DNA of 64,000 nucleotides from SHVZ01 sp041906305 (lineage in GTDB: Bacteria; Pseudomonadota; Alphaproteobacteria; SHVZ01), in the NCBI GenBank assembly GCA_041906305.1, contig JAYRJL010000002.1:558001-622000 (forward strand). Reading direction: 5' to 3'. The position numbers and the translations under genes were made by a program. This document shows positions 17,303-26,136 of the stretch, one piece after another. How positions within the stretch are numbered: the stretch's first letter is position 1; each line of letters starts with the position of its first letter. Under the pieces are notes generated by a model. It had not been told where the DNA came from. It searched no databases and was given only the letters and a program-made list of their open reading frames with translations.

Positions 17303-18547
17303 ATGAGCGTGATCGACCTGGTCGAGATCCACGAGTTCACCTTCGAGGCCGAGAACATGGGCGTCGAGGCTTCGGGCTCGAGCGCCATCGGCAACATCGG
17401 CTATGTGCCGGGAAGCAAGCTCACCATGTCGAAGTATGCCGTGGTGATCGGCACCAAGGACGGCGCGCGCGGCGAGTACGTGGCGCTGTGGGGCGGACAC
17501 AAGGCGGCGCTGGCACAGACGCTGATGCTGGCGCCCAGCCTGCTCGGCCGCAACGCCGACGAGCGTGAGGCGATCTACGACGATCTCAAGCGCGAGATCC
17601 GCCAGCTCGATCACGTGGGCCACGGACCGCTCGACATCGCGCTCTGGGATCTTGCCGGCAAGAAGTTCGACGCTTCGGTGACGCAGCTTCTCGGCGGATA
17701 TCGCAAACGGCTCAAGGCCTATGCCTCCACCTACCATGCCGACCGCAACGGGGGGCTCGACTCGAAGGAGGCTTTCGTGGCCTTCGCCGAGGAGTGCTAC
17801 GGCCTGGGCTACCGCGCCTTCAAGATCCACGGCTGGCACGACGGGGACGTCAAGGAAGAAGCCGACAATGTCCGGTACATGGGCAAGAAGATGGGCGATC
17901 GGATGACGCTCATGATCGACCCGGCCTGCGAGCTTCGCACCTTCGCCGATGCGCTGGCGGTCGGACGCGCCTGCGACGACGCCAACTTCTTCTGGTACGA
18001 GGACCCGCTCCGCGACTCGGGCGTCTCCGCCTTCGCGCACAAGAAGCTGCGCGAGATGATCAGAACGCCGCTGCTGCAGACCGAGCACGTGCGCGGCGTC
18101 GAGCCCAAGGCGGATTTCCTCATCGCCGGCGGCACCGACTTCCTACGGGCCGACCCGGAATACGACATGGGCATCACCGGCACGATGAAGATCGCGCATC
18201 TGGCTGAAGCGTTCGGCGTCGATGTCGAGGTACATGCCTCCGGGCCCGCGCACCGGCACTGCACGGCGGCAATCCGCAACACGAACTTCTACGAGGTCGC
18301 GCTGGTTGGTCCGAACTGCCCGAACGCGCAGCCGCCGGTCTATGCCTGCGGCTATTCGGACCAGCTCGAGGCGATCGGCAAGGACGGATGCTTCCCGGTC
18401 CCGGACGGCCCCGGCCTCGGCGTCACCTACGACTGGAAGTTCATCGACAAGCGCCGGACGCAGCTCCATCGCTTCGGCGGCGAACGGAAATCGGTCCCCG
18501 TGACGAAGAACGACCGCGCCAAGGCAAAGCCCCGGCGCGGTCGCTAG
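17303..18547 (+). CDS. Enolase-superfamily (mandelate racemase-like) enzyme
   Basis: 414 residues from ATG 17303, preferred because GGAG lies five bases upstream; an in-frame ATG at 17288 touches the terminator. Barrel residues: Lys174 and His176 (FKIHGWH), Asp206 (MIDPACE), Glu233 (WYEDP), Glu261 (QTEHV) and His311 (VHASGPAH). The set fits an acid-sugar or hydroxy-acid dehydratase or racemase, but the exact family is not recognised. It is different from the enzyme at 7015. Confidence 0.83.
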   Translation: MSVIDLVEIHEFTFEAENMGVEASGSSAIGNIGYVPGSKLTMSKYAVVIGTKDGARGEYVALWGGHKAALAQTLMLAPSLLGRNADEREAIYDDLKREIRQLDHVGHGPLDIALWDLAGKKFDASVTQLLGGYRKRLKAYASTYHADRNGGLDSKEAFVAFAEECYGLGYRAFKIHGWHDGDVKEEADNVRYMGKKMGDRMTLMIDPACELRTFADALAVGRACDDANFFWYEDPLRDSGVSAFAHKKLREMIRTPLLQTEHVRGVEPKADFLIAGGTDFLRADPEYDMGITGTMKIAHLAEAFGVDVEVHASGPAHRHCTAAIRNTNFYEVALVGPNCPNAQPPVYACGYSDQLEAIGKDGCFPVPDGPGLGVTYDWKFIDKRRTQLHRFGGERKSVPVTKNDRAKAKPRRGR

Positions 18548-18556
18548 ATCGCTGAG

Positions 18557-19594
18557 TCAGCGCAGGACGACGCGCGTCCCGATCGTCCTACAGGAGAGCG
18601 CACCGACGACCGAGGCGATCGCACCAATGGCGAGCGAGAGGAAGGCCAGCAGCGCGCCGAGCGCACCTGCCTTCGCCGCCTTGTCGGCCGCTTCCTTCGC
18701 CTGCTTCTCGGCTTCCGCCCGTGCGGACTTGATCCGCTGCTCCGCCTCGCCGACACGCTGCTCGGCGTCGGCCTGGCTGATGCCGTTGTGCCGCGCCAGC
18801 AGGCTCGCGAGATAGGACTTCTCCGACGGCGCCAGGCCGTTTCGACCCCAAGCGCGGGTCAGGATGTTGCCGGCCTCATCCATGGCGTCATCGCCAAAGT
18901 CGGGCCTAGTCTGCTGCTGTGCGCCCTGACCCGGCGATCCCGCGGTCGTCGGCGCCCCCGGCGCAATAGGAGTAGCCGGGGCGGCTGAACTCGACGTTGA
19001 CGAGGTCGAAGACGCGGATGCTGCCGCCTGCCCCTGGCCGGGGGACGTCTGAGGCGTGAAGAGCTGGCGGACATGGAAGCCCATGTCCATCTGGTCGTCG
19101 TCCTCCATCATGGCGGCGCCACCGGCGCCGAGACCGGCGGCGGCACCCGCGGCCGCCATTTGGGCGGTGCTGGCGGCGAAGCCGACGACGCTGCTCAAGG
19201 CCGACAGGCCGAGAAGGCTGGCGCCGACCGTGGCGATCGCCCAGACGGTCAGGCCGTGGGCGGCGCAGCGGAACCGGAAGTCCTTCACGTCCATGGTCGT
19301 CTCGTTCATCGCCGAGCGCCCGGCGACGTAGCCGCCGATGCCCATGCCGACGATATTGACGATGAAGAGCCAAATCAGGGCGCCGAGGCCGATCGATTGG
19401 GCCGACGGACCTTCGTAGGGATCGGCCAGCGTGAAGCCGAGGGCCGCGCCGGCGACGCTGAGGCAGATCGAAGCGGCGAGACCGATGAAGGCACCGGCGA
19501 TCACCGCGTCCCAGGCAATGGCGCGGCGGTTTTCGACCAGCACGTCGGGAGTGTCGGCCGGCACCCCGGAAACCGTCCGGGTAGGAGCTGTCAT
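18557..19594 (-). CDS. Multi-helix membrane protein, EcfG-controlled (unknown function)
   Basis: 345 residues from ATG 19594 (GGAG eight bases upstream). N-terminal hydrophobic segments (WDAVIAGAFIGLAASICLSV and following) form about four helices, a Ser/Ala/Pro/Thr-rich linker occupies roughly residues 190-240, then a charged KSARAEAEKQAKEAADKAAKAG helix leads into two last hydrophobic helices. It resembles the PhnA-like membrane proteins annotated in alphaproteobacteria, but no function is established. An exact EcfG-type promoter 52 bases upstream makes it a stress-response gene. Confidence 0.75.
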   Translation of the reverse strand: MTAPTRTVSGVPADTPDVLVENRRAIAWDAVIAGAFIGLAASICLSVAGAALGFTLADPYEGPSAQSIGLGALIWLFIVNIVGMGIGGYVAGRSAMNETTMDVKDFRFRCAAHGLTVWAIATVGASLLGLSALSSVVGFAASTAQMAAAGAAAGLGAGGAAMMEDDDQMDMGFHVRQLFTPQTSPGQGQAAASASSTSSTSSSAAPATPIAPGAPTTAGSPGQGAQQQTRPDFGDDAMDEAGNILTRAWGRNGLAPSEKSYLASLLARHNGISQADAEQRVGEAEQRIKSARAEAEKQAKEAADKAAKAGALGALLAFLSLAIGAIASVVGALSCRTIGTRVVLR

Positions 19595-19645
19595 AGGTGA
19601 ATCTCCGAGGTTAGGGCGCACCCGCAATCAGGGCGTCGTGCGCTC

Positions 19646-19670
19646 AACTCGGAGGTCGCAGAAAAGTTCC
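19646..19670 (-). promoter_or_regulatory. EcfG-type promoter
   Basis: On the minus strand GGAAC (19670-19666), 17 bases, GTT (19648-19646): the alphaproteobacterial general-stress sigma consensus without mismatch, oriented toward the membrane-protein gene starting at 19594. Confidence 0.8.
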
Positions 19671-19702
19671 GTCTTCAGAGGGAACTTGTCACCGCGCCCC
19701 GA

Positions 19703-20569
19703 CTACTCGGCCGCCTTCGCCGCCCCCTGCTCTTCCGCCTCGATCCGCTTCCAGAGAGCGCGGATCATGTCCTTCATCATGAGAGCTTCCTGCCAGCGAT
19801 CGGACAGGTCTTCGTCATTACGGTCGACGATGGCATAGGGACGTGGCCCCATTTCGCAGAGGAAGGTCAACGTCGCGTCCTTCGGCGCGCGCCGGCGCCA
19901 GGACCTGAAGCCGTATTCCCACCACCCCATGAACAGGTCGACCCAGGGCTTGTGGTGCGGAAAGCTGATCGGAACCTGCACCTGCTCGCGGCTCGCCACA
20001 CGCCCGTGGAAGCCCCAGCAATTGTCGAGGATCCGGTGCATCAGCTTGTGGTTCTCCTCACTGATAGGCGGCCCGGCGAACTCGCGCCCGACGAGATAGT
20101 GGGAGATGTCGCCGGTCAGCTTCAGGTCCGGGAAGCAGTCGAGCAGATGCAGCGTGAAGAACAGGTCGGTCGTCATGCGGTCGCGATGCGTCTCGATGTG
20201 CATGCGCACGCCAGCCTCGTTCGCCAGCCTGCGCCAACCCTCGATGTAGGGGATGCACTCCTCGATCCGGTACGGCCGCACGTCCGGCTGCAGGTTGAGG
20301 TGCTCGGCACCCAGCTTGGCCACGTTGTCGAGGATCGGCTTCAGGTCGTCGACCGTCTGCGGATAGCACTGCGCCTGCCAGGTGAGGCCGTAGTCCTTGA
20401 GGATGGTGGTGTGCGCCTTCGCCTGCTCGAAGTCGAAGAAGCGGACGCCGGCGCCGTCGAAGCCGGCGTCGCGGATCATCTTGAGCTTCTCTTCGAGATT
20501 CCACTCCATGCCGTCCGGCGCGCGACGTTCCATCGCCCACATCGACTGATAGACGAGAAGCTTCTGCAT
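19703..20569 (-). CDS. Sugar phosphate isomerase/epimerase (TIM barrel)
   Basis: 288 residues of the xylose-isomerase-like/AP-endonuclease 2 fold. Metal-site residues are readable as Glu in HIETHRDRM, Asp and His in LTGDISHYL, His in FHGRVAS and Glu in CEMGP. GGAGAG precedes the ATG. It follows fghA by 23 bases in the frmA-fghA direction and could be co-transcribed, but no link to formaldehyde metabolism is known. Substrate unknown. Confidence 0.82.
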   Translation of the reverse strand: MQKLLVYQSMWAMERRAPDGMEWNLEEKLKMIRDAGFDGAGVRFFDFEQAKAHTTILKDYGLTWQAQCYPQTVDDLKPILDNVAKLGAEHLNLQPDVRPYRIEECIPYIEGWRRLANEAGVRMHIETHRDRMTTDLFFTLHLLDCFPDLKLTGDISHYLVGREFAGPPISEENHKLMHRILDNCWGFHGRVASREQVQVPISFPHHKPWVDLFMGWWEYGFRSWRRRAPKDATLTFLCEMGPRPYAIVDRNDEDLSDRWQEALMMKDMIRALWKRIEAEEQGAAKAAE

Positions 20570-20592
20570 AGTCGTTCTCTCCGATAGTCGCT

Positions 20593-21426
20593 TCAGGCCA
20601 GCCCGGCGGCGTGATGCTTCAGGTGGTCTTCGACGAAGGTCTGGATGAAGTAATAGCTGTGGTCGTATCCGTCATGGCGGCGGAGCGTCAGCCCCTGCCC
20701 GGAATGCTTGCAGGCCATCTCGAACAGTTCCGGCTTGAGCTGGTCGACCAGGAACTTGTCGGCCATTCCCTGGTCGATAAGGATGGTGCCGGCGACCTTG
20801 TGGTGTCGTACGAGCTCGCTCGCGTCGTAGTCGCGCCAGCTCGCCTGGTCCGGCCCGAGGTAACCCGAGAACGCCTTCTGTCCCCAAGGGCAGCGCATCG
20901 GCGCCACGATCGGCGCGAAGGCCGAAACGGTCCGGTACTTGTCCGGATTGCGCAGCCCCAGTACCAGCGCGCCATGCCCGCCCATCGAATGGCCGAAGAT
21001 GCCCTGCCGATCGGCCTTCGCCGGGAAGGAGCCGTCGATCAAGGCCCGCAGCTCGCTCGTAACATAGGTGTACATCTTGTACGCCTGCTTCCACGGCTCG
21101 GCCGTAGCGTCGACGTAGAAGCCGGCCCCGACGCCGAAGTCCCAGCTCGCGTCGTCGCCCGGGAAGCGGGCGGCGCGCGGGCTGGTATCCGGCATCACCA
21201 GCATCAGGCCGAGTTCGGCAGCGACACGCTGAGCCCCGGCCTTGATGGTGAAGGTTTCCTCGGTGCAGGTGAGCCCGGCGAGGTACGTGACGACCGGCAC
21301 CTTTCCCTTCGCGGCCTGCGGCGGCTTGTAGACGGCGAACCGCATCGGCCCGCCGATGGCCTTGGACTCGTGCCTGTAGAAACCTTGTGTCCCGCCGAAG
21401 CAGGCCTGCTCGGAGATCGTCTCCAT
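20593..21426 (-). CDS. fghA: S-formylglutathione hydrolase
   Basis: 277 residues, alpha/beta hydrolase of the esterase D family. Nucleophile Ser in GHSMGGHGAL; the acid and His come near the C-terminus (DYDASE..., YDHSYYFI). YLAGLTCTEETF is the esterase D oxyanion-side signature. It hydrolyses S-formylglutathione to formate and glutathione, the second step after FrmA. Its ATG overlaps the frmA stop by one base (TGATG). Confidence 0.95.
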   Translation of the reverse strand: METISEQACFGGTQGFYRHESKAIGGPMRFAVYKPPQAAKGKVPVVTYLAGLTCTEETFTIKAGAQRVAAELGLMLVMPDTSPRAARFPGDDASWDFGVGAGFYVDATAEPWKQAYKMYTYVTSELRALIDGSFPAKADRQGIFGHSMGGHGALVLGLRNPDKYRTVSAFAPIVAPMRCPWGQKAFSGYLGPDQASWRDYDASELVRHHKVAGTILIDQGMADKFLVDQLKPELFEMACKHSGQGLTLRRHDGYDHSYYFIQTFVEDHLKHHAAGLA

Positions 21427-22535
21427 CAGTACTCGACCACCGTGCGGATCGACTTGCCCGCATGCATGAGGTCGAAGCCCTCGTTGATGCGGTTCAGCGG
21501 GATCTTGTGGGTGATCAGGTCGTCGATGTTGATCTTCCCCTCCATGTACCAGTCGACGATCTTGGGTACCTCGGTGCGGCCGCGGACGCCGCCGAAGGCG
21601 GTGCCCTTCCAGACGCGGCCGGTGACCAGCTGGAACGGACGGGTCGAGATTTCCTTGCCGGCACCGGCGACGCCGATGATGACCGAGACGCCCCAGCCGC
21701 GGTGGCAGCATTCGAGCGCTTGGCGCATCAGGTCGGTGTTACCGACGCATTCGAAGCTGTAGTCGGCGCCGCCCTTTGTCAGCTCCACCAGATGGGGCAC
21801 GACGTCGCCCTTCAGCTCCTTGGGATTGACGAAGTGCGTCATGCCGAACTTGCGGGCGAGCGCCTCGCGGGCCGGGTTGATGTCGACGCCGACGATCATG
21901 TCGGCGCCTGCCATGCGGGCGCCCTGCACGACATTGAGACCGATGCCGCCGAGGCCGAACACCACCACGTTGGCGCCGGGCTCGACCTTCGCCGTCTTGA
22001 TCACCGCGCCGATGCCGGTGGTGACGCCACAGCCGATGTAGCAGACCTTGTCGAAAGGTGCGTCCTCGCGGATCTTCGCCAGCGCGATCTCCGGCAGCAC
22101 GGTGAAGTTCGAGAAGGTCGAACAACCCATGTAGTGGTGTACCGGCTGGCCGCCGAGCGAAAAGCGGCTGGTGCCGTCCGGCATCAGACCCTTGCCCTGG
22201 GTCGCGCGGATCGACGTGCAGAGATTTGTCTTCTGGCTGAGGCAGCTTTTGCACTGCCGGCATTCCGGCGTGTAGAGCGGGATGACGTGATCGCCCTTCT
22301 TCAAGCTGGTCACGCCCTTGCCGACATCCACGACGATGCCGGCGCCCTCGTGACCGAGAATCGCCGGGAACAAGCCTTCGGGATCGGCGCCGGAAAGCGT
22401 GAACTCGTCGGTGTGGCAGATACCGGTCGCCTTGATCTCGACCAGGACCTCGAATTCCTTCGGTCCGTCGAGCTTGACGGTCTCGATCGAAAGCGGCGCT
22501 CCGGCCTTGAGCGCAACGGCTGCACGCACGTCCAT
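21426..22535 (-). CDS. frmA: S-(hydroxymethyl)glutathione dehydrogenase / class III alcohol dehydrogenase
   Basis: 369 residues from ATG 22535 (AGGA upstream; an in-frame GTG lies five codons earlier). Catalytic zinc ligands Cys in GICHTDEF, His-Glu in GHEGAGIV and Cys in YIGCGV; structural zinc from four Cys in PECRQCKSCLSQKTNLC; NAD motif GLGGIGLN. It oxidises the formaldehyde-glutathione adduct to S-formylglutathione. Together with fghA this is the cytoplasmic formaldehyde detoxification route; methylamine-type metabolism 5 kb downstream is one possible formaldehyde source. Confidence 0.96.
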   Translation of the reverse strand: MDVRAAVALKAGAPLSIETVKLDGPKEFEVLVEIKATGICHTDEFTLSGADPEGLFPAILGHEGAGIVVDVGKGVTSLKKGDHVIPLYTPECRQCKSCLSQKTNLCTSIRATQGKGLMPDGTSRFSLGGQPVHHYMGCSTFSNFTVLPEIALAKIREDAPFDKVCYIGCGVTTGIGAVIKTAKVEPGANVVVFGLGGIGLNVVQGARMAGADMIVGVDINPAREALARKFGMTHFVNPKELKGDVVPHLVELTKGGADYSFECVGNTDLMRQALECCHRGWGVSVIIGVAGAGKEISTRPFQLVTGRVWKGTAFGGVRGRTEVPKIVDWYMEGKINIDDLITHKIPLNRINEGFDLMHAGKSIRTVVEY

Positions 22536-22617
22536 GTCTTGTTTCCTCACCCGAGATTCGTTGACGGCCGATCCTACGGCCGACGACAGCCTAGCGGCTT
22601 CGGATTTGGCGCGCCAT

Positions 22618-22642
22618 GGAACCAGCTACCGCGCCCGGCGTT
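22618..22642 (+). promoter_or_regulatory. EcfG-type promoter
   Basis: GGAAC (22618-22622), 17 bases, GTT (22640-22642), 38 bases before the DUF3309 start. Exact match to the general-stress sigma consensus. Confidence 0.8.
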
Positions 22643-22679
22643 CTCCCAGGACCATAACAATGAACGAAAGGAGACACCG

Positions 22680-22838
22680 ATGAGCGTCGGTACCATTCTC
22701 CTGATCATCCTCGTCATCCTGCTGATCGGCTCGCTGCCGACCTGGCCCTACAGCTCCGGCTGGGGCTACTACCCGACCGGCGGTCTCGGGACCATCCTGG
22801 TCATCGTCATCATCCTGCTGCTGATGGGACGCATATAG
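22680..22838 (+). CDS. DUF3309 small membrane protein
   Basis: 52 residues: a hydrophobic helix (TILLIILVILLIGSLP), a WPYSSGWGYYPTGG turn, then a second helix ending MGRI. The LPTWPYSxxWGYYPSGG core is the DUF3309 hallmark. Strong Shine-Dalgarno GGAG before ATG 22680. Function unknown; the EcfG promoter marks it as a general stress gene. A second, divergent member is at 52171. Confidence 0.88.
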   Translation: MSVGTILLIILVILLIGSLPTWPYSSGWGYYPTGGLGTILVIVIILLLMGRI

Positions 22839-22847
22839 CGTCTCCGA

Positions 22848-22890
22848 CGATCCCGGCCGTCTCGGTTTCCCTCCCGAGGCGGCCGGATCG
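22848..22890 (+). terminator. Terminator-like hairpin after DUF3309
   Basis: Arms 22848-22865 and 22874-22890 pair over about 17 bp with one bulge and one wobble. The following T content is weak (TTCGGTATCTTT), so termination efficiency is uncertain. Confidence 0.55.
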
Positions 22891-22968
22891 TTCGGTATCT
22901 TTCCTGCCTCCGGAATCAGTCGAGCGGCGATCCCCCACGTCGCAAAGAGTTGCCGCGCGCCGGACCCT

Positions 22969-22986
22969 CTGTCATAAAATTGTAAC
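22969..22986 (+). promoter_or_regulatory. Pho box (PhoB binding site)
   Basis: CTGTCAT, AAAA, TTGTAAC: two 7-base repeats with an 11-bp period. The first repeat and spacer are exact to the PhoB consensus; the second is degenerate. It ends 33 bases before the ABC permease start, the position expected for a PhoB-activated promoter. Confidence 0.75.
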
Positions 22987-23019
22987 TGACAGGCGGCGAG
23001 GGATTTGCGGCGGGGGGCG

Positions 23020-24870
23020 ATGACGACGACGGCCGGGACGAAGCACGCGCCGCTCGTCTTCGTGTTGAGACGCCTCGGCGCTCGGCCGGAGCTCATTCTC
23101 GGCACCGTGCTGACGCTGGTCCTAGGTTTCCTCGTTCTCACGCCGCTTGCCGAGGCCCTCCACGACGCGTTCACCTACCAGCCTTACGACCTCGCCTACC
23201 GTCGCAACGCAGAAGTCGGCACTTTCACGCTCTTCCACTTCGAGCGCATCTTCACCGGCCAGCTGTCGCTCGCCCTCTTCTACCGCCCGTTTCTCAACAG
23301 CCTGATCGTCGGCGTCGGCGTCACCGCGATCGCGATCGTGGTAGGCACCGGGCTTGCCTGGCTGATGGTGCGGACGGACATGCCGGGCCGCTCCGTGTTC
23401 GGCTTCCTCGCCGTCGTCCCCTACATGATGCCGTCCTGGGTGCTGGCGCTCGCCTGGCTCAGCCTGTTCCGCAACAGCCGCTACGGCGGCGGCGACGGCA
23501 TGGCCACCTATTTCTTCGACGTCGAGCCGGCAAACTGGTTCTCCTACGGCCTCCTGCCGATCGTCATCTGCTTGGCGCTCCACTACTACGCCTACGCCTT
23601 CCTCCTGATGGGCGGTGCGATGGAGAGCGTCGATTCGGAACTCGAGGAGGCCGGCGCCACTTCTGGCATCCCGAAGTTCAAGCGCTTGATGCTGATCACC
23701 GTTCCGCTGCTGCTGCCGGCGCTCGGATCGGCGATCGTCATGACCTTCATCCGCGTACTCGGAACCTTCGGCACGCCGGCGCTCCTGGGGCTGCCGGTCC
23801 GCTTCTTCACCTTCTCGACCCAGATCTACGCCGCGCTCAAGTCGCGCAACGCCGGCGACGGCTTCGTGCTGGCCCTGGTCCTCGTGGTCATGGCGATCCT
23901 GTTCATCCAGATCAACAGCCGCATCGTCGGCGTACGCAAGAGCTTCGTCACACTGACCGGCAAGGGCTTCCGGCGCCGGCCGGTGCGCCTCGGCGCCTGG
24001 CGCTGGCCCGCGGTCGGTCTCGTCAGCGTGTTCATGCTGATTGTCGTCGCCTTCCCGATGATGATCCTGGTCTGGGAATCGCTGATGTTCCGGGCCAATG
24101 ACTACAGCCTGGAGAACCTGACGCTCCACTACTGGATCGGTGGCGCGACCGAGTCCTTACAGACCGGCGATCCCGGGATCCTCAACAACCCGCGCATCCA
24201 CGAGGCGCTGTGGAACAGCCTCAAGCTGGGATTTTCCGCATCGATCGTGAACGGCCTTCTGGGCCTCCTGGTCGGCTACGCCATCGTCCGCAGCCGCGGC
24301 AGCGTGATGGCGAAGGCGCTCGAAGGCATCTCTTTCGCCCCATACATCTTCCCGTCGATCGCGCTCGGCGCGATCTACATCGGCATCTTCGCCCGCAGCT
24401 ATGGGCCGCTTCCGGCGCTCTACGGCACCTTCGCGCTCCTCGTCCTGATCACCGTGGTCAAGAACCTGCCATTCACGGCACGCACCGGCATGGCCGCCAT
24501 GCACCAGATCGAAAAGTCGCTGGAGGAGACCGCGCGGGTCCAGGGCATCGGCTGGTTCCGCCGCATGTGGCAGATCATCCTGCCGATGTCGCGCTCGGGC
24601 GTGGTCGCCGGCATGCTGCTGACCTTCATCTCGGCGATGCGCGAGCTGTCGCTGATCGTCCTGCTGGTGACGCCGACCACGATGGTCCTGCCCGGTCTCA
24701 TCTACGGCTACCAGGAGCAGAACCAGCCGCAGCATTCGAGTGCGGTATCGCTGCTGCTCGTGATGATCATCTTCGTCGTCAACGGCCTCGTCCGGCTGAC
24801 CACCGGACAGAGCTTCTCAAGCCGGAAGAAGCCCGACGTCGAGCGGGCCGAACGGGCGGTCGCCCACTGA
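23020..24870 (+). CDS. ABC transporter fused permease (FbpB/AfuB type)
   Basis: 616 residues with two MetI-type permease domains in one chain (roughly residues 60-310 and 350-600), each with its own EAA-type loop (LEEAGATSGIPKFKR in the first, LEETARVQGIGWFRRMW in the second). This fused architecture is that of FbpB, SfuB and AfuB. ATG 23020 was chosen over a TTG five codons upstream. First gene of a permease-receptor-ATPase operon behind a Pho box, which argues for a phosphorylated substrate rather than iron. Confidence 0.88.
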   Translation: MTTTAGTKHAPLVFVLRRLGARPELILGTVLTLVLGFLVLTPLAEALHDAFTYQPYDLAYRRNAEVGTFTLFHFERIFTGQLSLALFYRPFLNSLIVGVGVTAIAIVVGTGLAWLMVRTDMPGRSVFGFLAVVPYMMPSWVLALAWLSLFRNSRYGGGDGMATYFFDVEPANWFSYGLLPIVICLALHYYAYAFLLMGGAMESVDSELEEAGATSGIPKFKRLMLITVPLLLPALGSAIVMTFIRVLGTFGTPALLGLPVRFFTFSTQIYAALKSRNAGDGFVLALVLVVMAILFIQINSRIVGVRKSFVTLTGKGFRRRPVRLGAWRWPAVGLVSVFMLIVVAFPMMILVWESLMFRANDYSLENLTLHYWIGGATESLQTGDPGILNNPRIHEALWNSLKLGFSASIVNGLLGLLVGYAIVRSRGSVMAKALEGISFAPYIFPSIALGAIYIGIFARSYGPLPALYGTFALLVLITVVKNLPFTARTGMAAMHQIEKSLEETARVQGIGWFRRMWQIILPMSRSGVVAGMLLTFISAMRELSLIVLLVTPTTMVLPGLIYGYQEQNQPQHSSAVSLLLVMIIFVVNGLVRLTTGQSFSSRKKPDVERAERAVAH

Positions 24871-24888
24871 TCGTGTAAGGAGGACACC

Positions 24889-26127
24889 ATGAGGATGTTC
24901 AAGCGCACTTTCCTGGCGTCTGTCGCTGCGGCGGCACTGGCGTTTGCCGCGCCAGGCTTTGCCCAGGACAAGGTTCCGGCCGACATCGACGCCTGGATGA
25001 AGCAGGCGAAGCTTGGCACCTACGACGTCAACGAGAACTGGGACGAGGTGATCAAGGCCGCCAAGGCCGAGGGCGCCCTGGTGATCTATTCATCGTCTTC
25101 GCGCATGAGCAAGGTCGCGCAGTGGTTCATGGAGGTCTATCCGGAGATCAAGGTCTCGGCCTTCGACTTGGGATCGACCCAGACGATCGAGAAGACGATC
25201 CGCGAGCAGGACGCCAAGCAGTACAACGCCGACATCGTGACCACCGGCGGCTCGGGCGAGATCGTCCACGACATGCTGAAGAAGCACCGTCTCTTCAACT
25301 ACGTGCCGAAGCACTTCGTCGACAAGATCCCCAAGGAGAACCGCGAGCCGTTGCTGGTGCGCGTCAACGAGGCGGTGGTGTTCTTCTATTCGGGCGAAGC
25401 GTGGCCGAACGAGCAGCCGATCAAGAACATCTGGGAATTGACGCTGCCGAAATGGAAGGGCCGCGTCGGCATCAAGGACCCGCTCGACTCTGGCTCCCTG
25501 TTCATGGGCATCGCAACGTATGTTCAGCACAAGGACGAGATGGCCGCAGCCTACAAGCGCATGACCGGCCAGGACATCAAGCTCTCGCCCGGCGTGCCGG
25601 ATGCCGGCCACGAGTGGCTCTATCGCCTTCTCAAGAATGACGCGATCCCGAACAAGTCGGGGCCGAAGCTGATCGCTGCCGCCGGCACCAAGGGGGCCCG
25701 CAACCCGATGATCGCCATGTCGAACATGACGCACATTTCCTATAACGAGGAATACGGCCTCGTGAACAAAATGGTCGTCGAGCTCGACCCGGCGGCGAAG
25801 ATCGTCTACCCGACCTATACGGCGATCGCGCGCTTCGCCAAGCATCCCAATGCGGCGAAGCTGTTCACCGCCTACTCGCTGGGATCGACCCAGCTCACCA
25901 AGGACGCGAAGATCGAGAGGCCCTACGACAAGGGCAAGAGCCGCGACCTCTTGCTCGGCTTCGCGCCGTTCTTCGATCCAGGCTCGGTCAGCCCGCGGAG
26001 CGACGTGCCGCTGCCCCCGGGCGGCGAAGCCTGGGACAAGATGGCCGGCTGGATCGCCGACCCGGATTATCTCTGGTTCGAGAGCGCCAAGGTCCGCGAC
26101 TTCTACATTCAGCACGTCTCGCCTTAA
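24889..26127 (+). CDS. ABC transporter substrate-binding protein (FbpA/AfuA-like)
   Basis: 412 residues, signal peptide to AFAAPGFAQ. VIYSSSSRMSKVAQWF near residue 65 is the first ligand loop of the family-1 iron/phosphonate/sugar-phosphate receptors; longer than typical FbpA (about 340). Excellent ribosome site (AAGGAGG). Relatives bind ferric iron, 2-aminoethylphosphonate or hexose phosphates (AfuA). The Pho box upstream favours a phosphorus compound; this is inference, since I cannot resolve ligand residues. Confidence 0.87.
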   Translation: MRMFKRTFLASVAAAALAFAAPGFAQDKVPADIDAWMKQAKLGTYDVNENWDEVIKAAKAEGALVIYSSSSRMSKVAQWFMEVYPEIKVSAFDLGSTQTIEKTIREQDAKQYNADIVTTGGSGEIVHDMLKKHRLFNYVPKHFVDKIPKENREPLLVRVNEAVVFFYSGEAWPNEQPIKNIWELTLPKWKGRVGIKDPLDSGSLFMGIATYVQHKDEMAAAYKRMTGQDIKLSPGVPDAGHEWLYRLLKNDAIPNKSGPKLIAAAGTKGARNPMIAMSNMTHISYNEEYGLVNKMVVELDPAAKIVYPTYTAIARFAKHPNAAKLFTAYSLGSTQLTKDAKIERPYDKGKSRDLLLGFAPFFDPGSVSPRSDVPLPPGGEAWDKMAGWIADPDYLWFESAKVRDFYIQHVSP

Positions 26128-26136
26128 GTCACTGGC